A stretch of 64,000 nucleotides of DNA from Bolinopsis microptera (lineage: Eukaryota; Ctenophora; Tentaculata; Lobata; Bolinopsidae). The stretch lies in NCBI RefSeq assembly GCF_026151205.1, contig NC_087074.1, forward strand, positions 2,294,001 to 2,358,000, given 5' to 3'. The notes below the pieces were generated by a model. The model was given only the letters and a program-made list of their open reading frames with translations, had not been told where the DNA came from and ran no database searches. Below, piece after piece: positions 1 to 9,842 of the stretch. A program made the translations under genes and the position numbers. Numbering within the stretch: position 1 is the first letter of the stretch; each line of letters begins with the position of its first letter.

Positions 1-1572
1 CCAGCTAGAGGCCACTGTAACGGGTATTATCAGATAGCTCTAGTTTCAAGTGACATTCCTAGTGGCAACAACCAGAGTAAGAAGTATCATATCATTTTCA
101 GCGATCCTACATCACAGACAGATTGTACAGCAGCACCTGACAATTTTATGGCTGAAGAATTCTACTGTGATGACTTTGTCTTATACAAATTCCCAGTCGG
201 CTGGAAAAGCTCAATTACAAGTTGCACAAACACAATAGATGACAAAGGAAAGATAGCACCAACTCCATACAGTCTCTGTATGGAGGACACAGTTATTGAA
301 CTGACTTTGACGGCCAACAGAAAGTATTTCACGGAGAATGCTCCCTTGATTTGCAGTAGTACCCGGTCTCCAACACCCCCTAAGATCACTTGGACTGACC
401 AGGATAACCAGGACATCACCTCCCTGGCTACACGGGACACTGCTAACAGTAGTTTATTCACTGCAGTCTACAGTCTGAACTCATCCGCTTCTTACACTCA
501 GGTTACCTGTCAGGTGGAGGACAAATCCCACACTTTCTACCAGGTCTCTCTTAAGGCTAGTAACGTCACCGGGGTGGCAGGTAAAGAAGTGTCTGCTACC
601 TGCAAAGTCACATTTGATACGTTTTCTCCTGAAAACGAAGAAAATTTGTATCTTATCGAAGTTCTTGATGATTTGGAAGTCTACTATACATCTCAGAACA
701 TCACCACAAAAGGTGACAAGATGGTGATAGATAAAGAAGGTTCTGGAACTTACAGAGTAACCTTGATCCTTTCAAAAACTACAACATCATCAATTAATTT
801 TTGGAACAAGACGGAAAACTGGAGATGTGGAGTAAGGGACCCTATCATTAAGATCTATACAACAGTTCCTTTCACCATAACCACTAAGAAACCCCCCTCC
901 CTTGAGGCTAATAACGTCACTGGGTTGGCAGGTAAAGAAGTTTCTGCTACCTGCAAAGTCACTTTTGAAATGTTTTCTTCTGAAAACGAAGAAAACTTGT
1001 ATCTTATTGATGATTCAGGAGTCTACTATACATCTCAGAACATCACCACAAAAGGTGACAAGATGGTGATAGATAAAGAAGGTTCTGGAACTTACAGAGT
1101 AACCTTGATCCTCTCAAAAACTACAACATCATCAATTAATGTTCGGAGCGAGACAGAAAACTGGAGATGTGGAGTTAGGGACCCTATCACTAAGATCTAC
1201 ACAACAGTTCCTTTCACCATAACCATTAACAGAGATTGTACATCAGGAACAGGGTTCATAACTTCTGAATCAGCAGAGTGCAAGCAATGTCCAGAGAACA
1301 CCTTCTCAAACCAGAACATCTGTGAAGATTGTCCAGAAGGAGAGATCTCTAACGCAGGGGCTGACTTCTGTAGGGACGACACCAGCAGAGAGGCGTTGTA
1401 TTACGCTCTGGCAGGGGTAGGATGTGCTGTCCTCGTCATATTAGCTCTGATGATAGCTGCTCTCATCTGGAATAGGCGGAGAGAGGAGAGCAATAACATC
1501 GTTATAACCAACCCTAGCAACAACCCTAGCAACGATAACTCTAGATCTACAAACAAGAATTCAACCGTGTGA
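1..1572 (+). CDS. D8C/Ig/ephrin-receptor-like transmembrane protein, copy 1 (5' truncated by window edge)
   Basis: The frame is open from base 1 and continues through the first ATG at 148, so the gene starts outside the window. Compared with the complete copy at 36050-37930, about 104 residues are missing: the signal peptide and most of the D8C-like domain. What remains is the end of the D8C region (HCNGYYQIAL), a first Ig-like domain (Cys...ITWTD...VTCQVE), two further Ig-like repeats that each end in an NWRCGVRD motif, and a Cys-rich ephrin-receptor-like module (CPENTF...CEDCPEGEISNAGADFC). A transmembrane helix (YYALAGVGCAVLVILALMIA) and a short Arg-rich then Asn/Ser-rich tail ending NSTV follow; NSTV fits a class I PDZ ligand. 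Known from the families: such type I surface proteins act in recognition or adhesion. Its ligand and role are unknown. No intron is seen in this part. Confidence 0.85.
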   Translation, partial: PARGHCNGYYQIALVSSDIPSGNNQSKKYHIIFSDPTSQTDCTAAPDNFMAEEFYCDDFVLYKFPVGWKSSITSCTNTIDDKGKIAPTPYSLCMEDTVIELTLTANRKYFTENAPLICSSTRSPTPPKITWTDQDNQDITSLATRDTANSSLFTAVYSLNSSASYTQVTCQVEDKSHTFYQVSLKASNVTGVAGKEVSATCKVTFDTFSPENEENLYLIEVLDDLEVYYTSQNITTKGDKMVIDKEGSGTYRVTLILSKTTTSSINFWNKTENWRCGVRDPIIKIYTTVPFTITTKKPPSLEANNVTGLAGKEVSATCKVTFEMFSSENEENLYLIDDSGVYYTSQNITTKGDKMVIDKEGSGTYRVTLILSKTTTSSINVRSETENWRCGVRDPITKIYTTVPFTITINRDCTSGTGFITSESAECKQCPENTFSNQNICEDCPEGEISNAGADFCRDDTSREALYYALAGVGCAVLVILALMIAALIWNRRREESNNIVITNPSNNPSNDNSRSTNKNSTV

Positions 1573-2231
1573 TTCCCAATATTTGTCACTCTAACCGAAC
1601 TGAATCATATCATTCGTTAAGATGTAATTATTTAAAGAAGTGAATCAGATTTTATGAAACTATTGACCTTGAAACGATAAGATTGACAGACTAATTAGAT
1701 TTTTGATAATTAAGATTTAATGCTTTTCAGATTTTTATATCTTCTCTGTTATGTATTTATAAACAGAATTTTGGCATAAAACGCTGGCCACAATCTTTAT
1801 AAAAGATGTGTATAGTTTTTTCAAGTTCGCTTGTCGATATGAAGCCGTCAAAAAGTTACAAAAAGATGATCTATACATAATTAAATACAGCTGAAAAGAC
1901 ACCTAAGGCATAAAACCTCGATTTGTGTTAATCGGTATAACTATTTATGATGAATGAAAGATAATCCAACTCTAGTCCAAGGCCAAATTTAGACGGAACG
2001 GTTCCTCCTAGTTAGAAATAGAAGTTGTTCAATTCATTTCCAGTAAGCAATATGCATGTGACGATTCATTTCAATTATTATTTGCAATTTATCTCGATTA
2101 CTTTTTATTTTATCAATAATTGGGGTCCGTTACCTTATTTATCGTCTTAGGCAGAAGATCCCACAGTTTTGCGTCTCCTTCTAAGCTAAAATAAAACCCC
2201 AAAATAGGTTCTACCGCTGACCACACCATTA
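1573..2231. other. Receptor copy 1 3' flank
   Basis: This AT-rich stretch holds the 3' untranslated region and flank of the receptor gene. It is shared almost unchanged with the flank of the third receptor copy (37931-38589). I see no further coding sequence and no unambiguous AATAAA close to the stop. Confidence 0.6.
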
Positions 2232-2391
2232 GGGGTCGTTCACATATTACGTAATCAGCTGAGGGGGGGGGGAGGTTTCCAAATAATTACGCTAGTGTAA
2301 TTTTGGCACAATAGCTATGTGTAAAATTGATTACGGAGGGGGGGGGGGGGGATTGTTCCAAAAAATGATTACGTAGTATGTGAACGACCCC
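2232..2391. mobile_element. Harbinger-like MITE, TTA target duplication (copy A)
   Basis: This 160-bp element has inverted ends: GGGGTCGTTCACATA on the left is matched by TATGTGAACGACCCC on the right, with ATTACGTAATC-type sequence just inside. It is flanked by TTA at 2229-2231 and 2392-2394, the three-base target typical of PIF/Harbinger elements. Long G-runs lie inside. The same element sits at the same place in copy B, so the insertion predates the duplication. Confidence 0.75.
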
Positions 2392-2794
2392 TTAGGTTAT
2401 TTTTCTGCAATGGCTCGGACAAGCTGTCGAAGCTGACTGAGAATATGCTGAAAACTTGTGTACCCAGTACATAGGTAGGTGTATTCTGTTGGTAGGTGCG
2501 ATTCCTCCACTTTAGGATCTTTCGTAAATTTTGTGAGCATAAGTCTCAAAACTAAAATGTAGGTATTCTTTTGGAATATCCCTGCACTATAGTTTCATCG
2601 TGTGGACTGTCATGAAAATCTCTCATTATAAACCACGCGGTATTGACTGCGCGTGTCATATGCGCGTAAGTTTTCTACTCTTATGAAACAAAGCGTCTGA
2701 CTGACATGTACATGTTCTTCAGGACCGGCCCATTACCACCAATATGAACAAATTTAAGGGTATACTATTTAGACGCTGATTCCGTATTAACCTT
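2392..2794. other. Gene-free spacer
   Basis: Nothing coding is recognised. The partner copy carries about 32-40 extra bases here (near 38948-38987), including GGGGTTTCGCCCAG, which are absent from this copy. Confidence 0.5.
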
Positions 2795-3060
2795 GAGAGG
2801 GAGAGGGAGAGGGAGAGGGAGAGGGAGAGGGAGAGGGAGAGGGAGAGGGAGAGGGAGAGGGAGAGGGAGAGGGAGAGGGAGAGGGAGAGGGAGAGGGAGA
2901 GGGAGAGGGAGAGGGAGAGGGAGAGGGAGAGGGAGAGGGAGAGGGAGAGGGAGAGGGAGAGGGAGAGGGAGAGGGAGAGGGAGAGGGAGAGGGAGAGGGA
3001 GAGGGAGAGGGAGAGGGAGAGGGAGAGGGAGAGGGAGAGGGAGAGGGAGAGGGAGAGGGA
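2795..3060. repeat. (GAGAGG)n purine microsatellite, about 44 units
   Basis: This is an uninterrupted run of a six-base all-purine unit. It creates long Arg-Gly frames on one strand and Leu-Pro frames on the other; both are repeat artefacts, not genes. The partner repeat at 39184-39599 has about 69 units and at least one interruption. Confidence 0.98.
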
Positions 3061-3576
3061 CGATAACTATTTTTGACATCCTTGCTCTTCTCATTTGTTC
3101 ATTCAAAACGCAAGACGAAACTAATACCATCACTAATACATTTTATATATACTGGTACCCGATAGTACTATCTATTCCTATTGAAATCTTATTAAGTAAA
3201 AACAGAAGTTCAGTGAACGAACGTTAAACAATACAGTTTCCAAATTATTTTACAATAAAATATGAATAATAAACTCACTCGACTCAAAATATGCATTCTT
3301 TGTAACGATTCAAAGCTTTTAAATACCAAATCGGTGCCCAATTTAAGATAATTTTTAAAAAGGTCTTGCAGTGTAGCTGATGCGTTAATTAGAAATTCTA
3401 TATTAGCATATTATTACAGTAAAACCAAAAATATAGATAAACTAGGTACTTCATATCCAGAAATAAACAAAAATTAGCCCTAAAGTTTTCTTGGAAATTC
3501 AAAAGGAGACATCATGCTAGCTTGTATCTAAAATAAATTACCAAAGAAGGAAATATTATAGATTTAGTCCTGAAGT

Positions 3577-6500
3577 TTACGTAACTAGTTTCAGAACCTC
3601 TGTAACCATGGCACCAACACCGTCATGTATTTCATGTAGATCAGTCTCACACATAAAGGCTGCAGTAGTAACAACCTGCAACATTCATAATTAGTAGATC
3701 TAACAATGTTTAACCTTGGTTAATAACAACCTGCAACATTCGTACTTAGTAAATCTAACAATGTTTAACCTTGGTTAATAACAACCTGCAACATTCATAA
3801 TTAGTAAATCTAACAATTTTAACCTTGTTTTTAGAGTCGACGTGGGCCTCTGAGACGTCTGTTACAACATGTTTCCCACCCATAGCATCAATAGCAGCAG
3901 CAGTTCCAGCGTATGGCCACTTATCTGTCCCTTCCTGATCACTCCCTGAAGTGGAGAGTGAAATAGCGGGGTAATGTTACCATAGTAACAATACCGTATA
4001 AGGTCATGTTTCCAGGTATGAATTTCCTACAAGGGTAGAGATCTGAATTTTACCATGAGTTTCATTTATGACTCTTATAGTAGGCGGAACTGAGTTGATT
4101 TCTTGTTGACTGGTCGAGCAGCTTGGTCAAAAATAGATTCTCAAAAAGTTTCGTAAAATGCTGTCAATTGCAAATTATCGCAAAAAAAAACAACTTGTGT
4201 CAAAATTTCGAGTAAATTTTAGGATATGTTGGGAACGTGGTTGGATTGAGCAAAATCAACTTTGAAATCTTGGTAGCAATTTAAGACAGCAAAAGTATCC
4301 ATAGATCAGAAAATATTGAGAACCTTCCCCGAATCATTTCCATTGTATTGCAAAAAAAGAGTGACAGCCCACAACTATTGCGATTCACAAATGTTTAGGA
4401 GTAATCCAAGGGAAATATCCACCACACTGTGACACTGCCAAACAACTGCAGGGGCCTGGTTGGTTCGGAACACACGAACAAAGCTTGTTGGTATGTCATG
4501 ATGAGTACCTTAATTGATTTCTCTTCCAATCAGTGGCGTAACGTTGCTTCCAATGACTAATCGTTAAATATTCTTTTAGATTTTCGGAGTCCTGTTAAGG
4601 AAATTAGTCGAGCCCATCGTTTGGGTAACCTTCTCCCTGGTATCTGATCAACTGTAAATCTTAATTTTGTGAAACGATGCAGCAATACATCTTTCACGAA
4701 GTCGCACATTGCACCTTTGTAGTCAGCTTGTAGATAGCTGATCGCCCGTTTAACTGATCAGGTGATGGAGTAATCAGCTGAGAGCAATGAGTATTTAACA
4801 GTTGACACCCTTCAGCCCAAATTAAGATTTTCAGCCAATTTTATTTCTCTGTTTTTGTTTTAATGTTATTTTAAATTTCTTTCCGTCGTTAATTTTTACA
4901 CATGTTTAACAATTTTATTACAGAACTGAAGAAGACGTTGTTACGTGGAATGATTATTTCAATTCAATAAAGTTTCTAGCCTAAAGTTTGCTGCTTCAAT
5001 TTGTTCGCAAGTTAAGAGTCTAAAGAGAAATTCTCCAAGAGAAATCACCCTTCAGCCCCTGTACATTATAAATTATGTTCTCAAATCGTTCTTACAACTG
5101 ATCACTTGGTCGCCGTTTCTGGACACTGTATAATATGCTACACTCACCTACGGTCAGCTCGACACCAGGGATAAGTTTAGCAGCTAATACAGGTGCAATA
5201 CAGCACAGTCCAATAGGTTTCCCAGCAGAGTGGAAAGCAGCTATCTTGTCGCTGACAGTAAGGTCCACTGTCATGTCCACTCCTTGTGTGGCGAAACTGC
5301 TCAGGTTCTTAGCTGCACCAAACCCACCTGACAAACATATCCTGCTCAATAAATAGATAGACATTAGAATTTAGATTATCAGCATTGAGTAATGAGCAGG
5401 CTATATATTTTCAAAGCAACAATAACAGAAAACGGGAGGCCGACATCCCTGTGGGGATCAGATCATGTTACCAATCAGTGACGATTAATAAGTAAATCTG
5501 TGATCCATGATTGAACTAGAAGTAGGGAAAAGTTCACATGACAACTCTGTACATACTAGCTATATGTAAGATGTAAACATAATCTCTAAGATTTTTGTTC
5601 TAATCATGGATCAGTATTTAGTATTCAGAATGAAAAATTGTCCATTTACTTGTTAACTGTTAAATTATCACATTGAATTACTAATTATACTAGTTAAAGA
5701 GCAATACAAAGTTGTCTGGAATTCTAGTTGATTGGTTATTACGTGTCAGCCACTGATAGGTCTGCTTGTTTCCTGGAATAGCAGATTCCACTATTATATT
5801 TAATATTTATATCTATCTCCTTAGTAGGGTGTTTTATTAACAGTATTACGATCTGATTTGCAGCATCCTTTATAGCATTATCTATAGTTTCTTATAAAGA
5901 AGAAGTGCAAAGAAACGTGCTGGATAACTTGCCATTCAATACCTTCTTTTATAAACTTTCTGGAAGTGATATTGACTTTGTGCCCTCTCAGTCAGATTTA
6001 GGAGTCGCAATAAACTCCAGGTTTAATTGGGGTGCACAATGTAAAGCGCTTGTTTCCAAAGCTACCTCTAGACTTGGACTACTTAAGAGAACATGTCATT
6101 TCACTACTGATAAAAGGCAGAAAAGATCGTTCTATTTAGCGTTAATTAGGTCTATATTTGAACATTGTTCTGTCATATGGTCCCCTCAATCTGCAACTCA
6201 TCTTCAACAGTTTGTTGCTATCCAAAAGAGGGCTATTAAATGGATCAATGGTGAACCTTACTCCAGTTATAATGACGATAAACTTGCTACAGAGCAAAAG
6301 AAACTAAATATTCTCCCTGTTAAACAGAAGTTTATTTATAACGATCTTATGACCTTCTATAAAATAGTGAATAGCATAATTCCAGTTTCGCTCCCTACAT
6401 ATATAGTCCTATGCCGTCCAGAGGGCACCCGATACACTAGGCACAATGCTCAAATAATTGATATGTCGGATACTTCAACTTACATGAGTACCACTGTGCC

Positions 6501-7841
6501 CTGCTCGGATGCCTTCCGAAATATCTTTTTTCATAGATCTATGCTGAAATGGAATAGTCTACCAGTATGTATCCGGCAGTCAGAGCGGATTTCTACTTTT
6601 AAGGCCAAACTGATCAAGTACCTCTGGACTGCCGATACAGTCTGGCCAGATTAGTTCATCAGTCTTATGAGTCTCAGAAATTTGTTTTTGTTGGTTACAA
6701 TTCTGTCCGTCCAATTTCCTATCTGCTTGTCCTTTCTTTTTTCTTTATCAGTTGTGACGGAATTGTAATGAACAAAATCCTTATAATTATTTATGATATG
6801 TTTGATTTCTTGTTAATGTTTGTCATTCAAATTTGGTAGACGGCCCCAACGTTAATGTGGCTCTTGCTATGTGTTGGTTCAGCCGAATTAATTATTATAT
6901 AATCAAGTTTATTTTTCTCGTTAGTTGTCATCCGGCCAAACATTAAGCAATTTATATTGCAGTACCATTTATCATTTAGTATATCAAAATATGTCATTGT
7001 AATCTTGCATGGCTGAAATGTAACGCTTGATTTATATATATAATGATTAATTGAATTTTCAAATAAAAAAAATAGGGCTTATTATATAATTTACTCAAAT
7101 AATTACCGATGGAGTGCTGTATAAAATTTGACTTTATTTATTGAATTGTTCAGGTTATTGAATCTTAGGGGGCCAAGTTTCTGGCAGCCCAGAAAACAAG
7201 CTCAATAAGGTTTACCAGGTACAAAACAAGCTCACTAAGGTTTACCAGGTACAAAACAAGCTCACTAAGGTTTACCAGGTACAAAACAAGCTCATTAAGG
7301 TTTATCAGGTACAAAACAAGCTCACTAAGGTTTACCAGGTATGAAACAAGCTCAATAAGGTTTACCAGGTACAAAACAAGCTCACTAAGGTTTACCAGGT
7401 ACAATGAGCGCATCAAAGTCTCCAACATTCAGTTCCGTGAGAGCACTGATTTTACCACGTGCAATTCTTGCTGACTCCTTCAACACATTTCGTGTCTCCG
7501 ACATCTCTGTTCCAGCAGTGTGATCTACCACATGCATTTGATCCTGTGACAAAGTAGGTCTGTGTGGTTGTAACATGTATTTATTTGCTAATACAAAAAT
7601 ATAGCAGGCCTGTGAGACTATAATAACATAAGTACATTTGGTCATGCGAAAATACAGCAGGTCTGTGACAAACCTTATCGGGAGCAAAGCAGGAAGCCAG
7701 AGCCCCCTGTCTGCTGAGGTGTGTCAATACTGCACTACTCTCATGAACCTCAGTTCCATCGTACACTCCACACCCAGACAGCAATACTGCTACTTTGGTA
7801 CTCATAGTTCTTGCACACGAGTTTAATCTTGTTACTATCAT
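3577..7841 (-). CDS. ES1 / GATD3-like class I glutamine amidotransferase-fold protein, copy A (5 exons)
   Basis: Five exons can be joined on the minus strand with GT/AG borders and compatible phases: 7841-7674, 7543-7396, 5327-5148, 3945-3824 and 3675-3577. Together they give about 238 residues. The start may instead be the ATG at 7805, giving about 226. Recognisable ES1 blocks in order are [48 protein letters not shown], a [11 protein letters not shown] turn, [20 protein letters not shown] (with the nucleophile-elbow-like Cys pair), [21 protein letters not shown] and [19 protein letters not shown]. This matches the DJ-1/PfpI-like ES1 family, often mitochondrial, for which a deglycase-type activity has been proposed. 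Intron 2 contains a LINE fragment. Two tandem repeats sit on its splice sites. It faces receptor copy 1 tail to tail. Confidence 0.9.
3671..3835. repeat. 55-bp tandem repeat (3 units) on the ES1 last-exon splice acceptor
   Basis: ACAACCTGCAACATTCAT recurs at 3671, 3726 and 3781, giving a 55-bp period. On the gene strand each unit carries TTGCAG followed by GTTGTTA, so the real acceptor (exon starting at 3675) is followed upstream in the intron by two further acceptor-like copies. The partner locus has four units. Confidence 0.9.
4819..5058. repeat. 240-bp segment present only in copy A, bounded by 13-bp direct repeats
   Basis: CACCCTTCAGCCC occurs at 4806-4818 and again at 5046-5058. Copy B has it once, with the flanks joined. 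The segment is therefore either an insertion with a 13-bp target duplication or was deleted from copy B by recombination between the repeats. Inside are an acceptor-like TTTTATTACAG and an AATAAA. It lies in ES1 intron 3. I do not recognise its family. Confidence 0.8.
5895..7072 (+). mobile_element. 5'-truncated LINE insertion in ES1 intron 2 (copy A only)
   Basis: Comparison with the empty site in copy B (TTTCTTA joined to TAGGGCTTA near 43021) delimits an insertion of about 1.18 kb ending in an A-rich tail. The open frame at 5905-6654 has no ATG at its start (GTG). It encodes the C-terminal part of a non-LTR reverse transcriptase, with the pattern [29 protein letters not shown] and IQKRAIKWI downstream of the catalytic core. 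The rest is 3' untranslated sequence. Endonuclease and RT catalytic motifs are absent, as expected for a 5'-truncated copy. At most a TA is duplicated at the ends. Confidence 0.85.
5905..6654 (+). pseudogene. LINE reverse transcriptase C-terminal fragment
   Basis: About 249 residues are open, but the frame begins inside the element without an ATG and lacks the catalytic FADD and GVPQGS motifs. It resembles the thumb and C-terminal region of jockey/CR1-type elements. It is a dead fragment and not a host gene. Confidence 0.8.
7193..7402. repeat. 30-bp minisatellite (7 units) carrying the ES1 exon-2 splice donor
   Basis: Seven units of about 30 bp contain AAGGTTTACCAGGTAC. On the ES1 strand each reads GTACCTG|GTAAACC, the authentic end of exon 2 (7396) plus its donor. 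Six units keep the GT; one (near 7300) has GATAAACC and has lost it. The real donor is the first unit met in the gene direction; the rest lie in intron 2. The same array is in copy B at 43141-43350. Confidence 0.92.
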
Positions 7842-8154
7842 TTGCTGGGTTGGGGGGTTAGTCAGTATATCAACAAACAAATAAAGCTAATTATAAATAG
7901 CTAAATAATAATAATAATAATAATACCGATTGCCAAGGTTTGATGCCCAGGCAGTCGAGACCTCTTATTGAGACCCGATATAATAATAAATTAATTTTAT
8001 TTTTATACAACACCAAAAGGTTAAATAATTTTAATTTTACCCTTGTGCTCAGCTGTAAATGATACCTAATTGACAGTGGAGATTGTGCATCTTGCCTTGG
8101 ACTGGGGTGAAACTATTAGGAAAACAGAAGTTTATAACTGCAAATTAAATCCTG

Positions 8155-9158
8155 GTAGGGTGAGAATCCCTGCCACGTTTTTGGTCAGCTTCGCCGGGGC
8201 TCATGTCTTTCCTCGAGGGAGCATTAGTGTCTACAGAAAAACTGACAAATCCTAGCGAAGTCCAATCCGAACCACATCTTCCATCAGAGGTGGTGCTGGG
8301 TCAGATGGTTACTGAACGGATTGGCCTGGAGAAAGGCAAAGTCCTGTTTTCTCAAGTTAACCATAGAGGGGGTCAGGCGCTGTTCGCTCACGGCTGGTTC
8401 TTGGAGCCAACACCCTCAGCCCCTCAAAAGTGGGAGCACTATCGGTGGTGGCTCACCCAGATAACGGACAGTGTCTCTCCAGTCTCATTTCCAGGCGTTC
8501 CCACCCCACTCACTCACTCACTCACACGCCGCCCCCCAGGCCGCTCCAGCTAGTGGATATCTAGCAATTAGTTATTCTCCAGCTAGTGGATATCTAGCAC
8601 TTACTCCTTTTCCAGCTAGTGGATAATTAGCACCCAGAAAAACTCCGGTAAACGGAAGCAACACAAACACACAAACAAAGAAAAGTCACACGCGGCCCAA
8701 AATTTGAAATTAAACAAAAAAAGGGTCTTCACAAAACACAAATTTGCTTGGTAGCTTAGTATTGTCAACATTATACCGCGCGCGTCGCAAAGACGCGCGT
8801 AAATAAAAGAAGACATAGATTTGGGCAAGAGATACTAGATGCTCAGGTATGCCCGGTAGGTTCCTGTCTGCTCACTAGAAAGACAGGGGGCAGCCTGTTC
8901 TAAAAGAGCGCCCGGGAGATCACCTAGGCATGGGTGGTGCTCTCCCGAGACCGAGCATTATGACAGTTTTCCTTCGGGAAAACGTCGCTCACCAGGCTTT
9001 ATCCTCTGGAGGGTAAGGAGCACTAGCCCATGCCAAGTGCCCGTACCCTGTGACACCTACAACCGGAGGGACCCCAATAGACGTTAGTCACCAGACGGAC
9101 GTAGCCTTCCGAAAGGAAGGTAAAGTGGGTGCCCCAACCCAAAAAAAAAAAAAAAAAA
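8155..9158 (+). mobile_element. Unclassified poly(A) retroposon with 13-bp target duplication (copy A only)
   Basis: AAATTAAATCCTG occurs at 8142-8154 and 9159-9171, and copy B has the uninterrupted site once. The insert begins GTAGGGTGAGAATCCC and ends in about 21 A residues, which shows target-primed retrotransposition. It contains three tandem copies of CCAGCTAGTGGATA near 8545-8625, a CACT run, and hairpins near its 3' end (TTTTCCTTCGGGAAAA; CCTTCCGAAAGGAAGG). No reverse transcriptase is visible. It could be a SINE-like element or a LINE 3'/5' untranslated fragment. The open frames inside look incidental. Confidence 0.85.
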
Positions 9159-9171
9159 AAATTAAATCCTG

Positions 9172-9842
9172 ACTAAATAAGGCAGTTGCACCTAACAAGA
9201 AGATATCCCAGAAAGGTTAACAGGTTTTCTAACAAAGGACTTGAAAAATGGATGATGACCACAAGAGATCTTAGTATGAAACTCATCAGCCTATCAAAAT
9301 AATAGACAAGATAATAAAAATGAAAATCCCTAAAATATTAAAATTTCTATAAAAATTCTATAGAACTCCAAATATACAAATAATCTGAATAGGTACTCCA
9401 ATATACAATAAAAAATGATTGAAACATTTTACTGCTGATGATAAAAGTTATTTATGAAAATCCAATACAGTCATACCAAACTATCTGGGCAACATACAAG
9501 TAGAGACTGAGAAATAAACAGAGTGGAAAAATATGCTCTAGTACTTGAGACAGAATACAAAAGAATAAGGCAGCGTTCTCCCGGGTGCCAACCCAAAAGA
9601 TGTTGGTGTCCAAGGATAGAGCCTCCTTTTCTGACCTGCATTACAATTTTGGTGGCAGACACAGTGAAACGCAAAAAAGAATATATATATTATAAAATTA
9701 GTGTTCTCAGAAATGCTAAAACGACTCCATATATCCAACCATTTATCCAAATGATTAGAATATTCAATCATCAATTTTAACTTGTAATATGCAAATGAAT
9801 GTGCACCAATTCCTCTGCAGCAGTTTTTGAAATTGACTTTTA
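9172..9842. other. ES1 upstream flank, copy A
   Basis: This stretch is shared with 44102-44773 and AT-rich. The short open frames near 9470-9780 are preserved only because the whole block is duplicated; they have no recognisable domain and overlap each other on both strands. I make no gene call. Confidence 0.5.

Larger units (their letters stand above)
1..9842. repeat. Segmental duplication, copy A (partner 36362-44773)
   Basis: This block aligns by eye, nearly base for base, with 36362-44773: the receptor gene 3' part, its 3' flank, the GAGAGG repeat and the whole ES1-like gene. It runs off the left edge of the window, so its true start is not visible. On the right, similarity stops at about 9842, exactly where a minus-strand LINE 3' end begins. 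Copy A has insertions that copy B lacks: a LINE fragment (5895-7072), a poly(A) retroposon (8155-9158) and a 240-bp segment (4819-5058). It lacks the 770-bp element present in copy B. A true duplication and an uncollapsed second haplotype would look alike here. Confidence 0.93.

Noticed and set aside
162..461. Minus-strand frame opposite the receptor gene, repeated at 27216-27479 and 36523-36822
   Set aside because: It is a shadow of the conserved Ig-coding strand with no domain of its own.
2765..3227. Long Leu-Pro and Arg-Gly open frames
   Set aside because: They are translations of the GAGAGG microsatellite; unit number changes between blocks and flanking residues lack any domain. The same holds at 39154-39766.
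7385..7687. Single open frame spanning ES1 exons 1-2 region as one exon
   Set aside because: Good GT/AG borders at 7674, 7543 and 7396 and family alignment show that the frame runs into introns at both ends.
8203..8553. 116-residue frame inside the retroposon
   Set aside because: No domain is recognised, and it is absent from the empty site; it looks incidental to the element.
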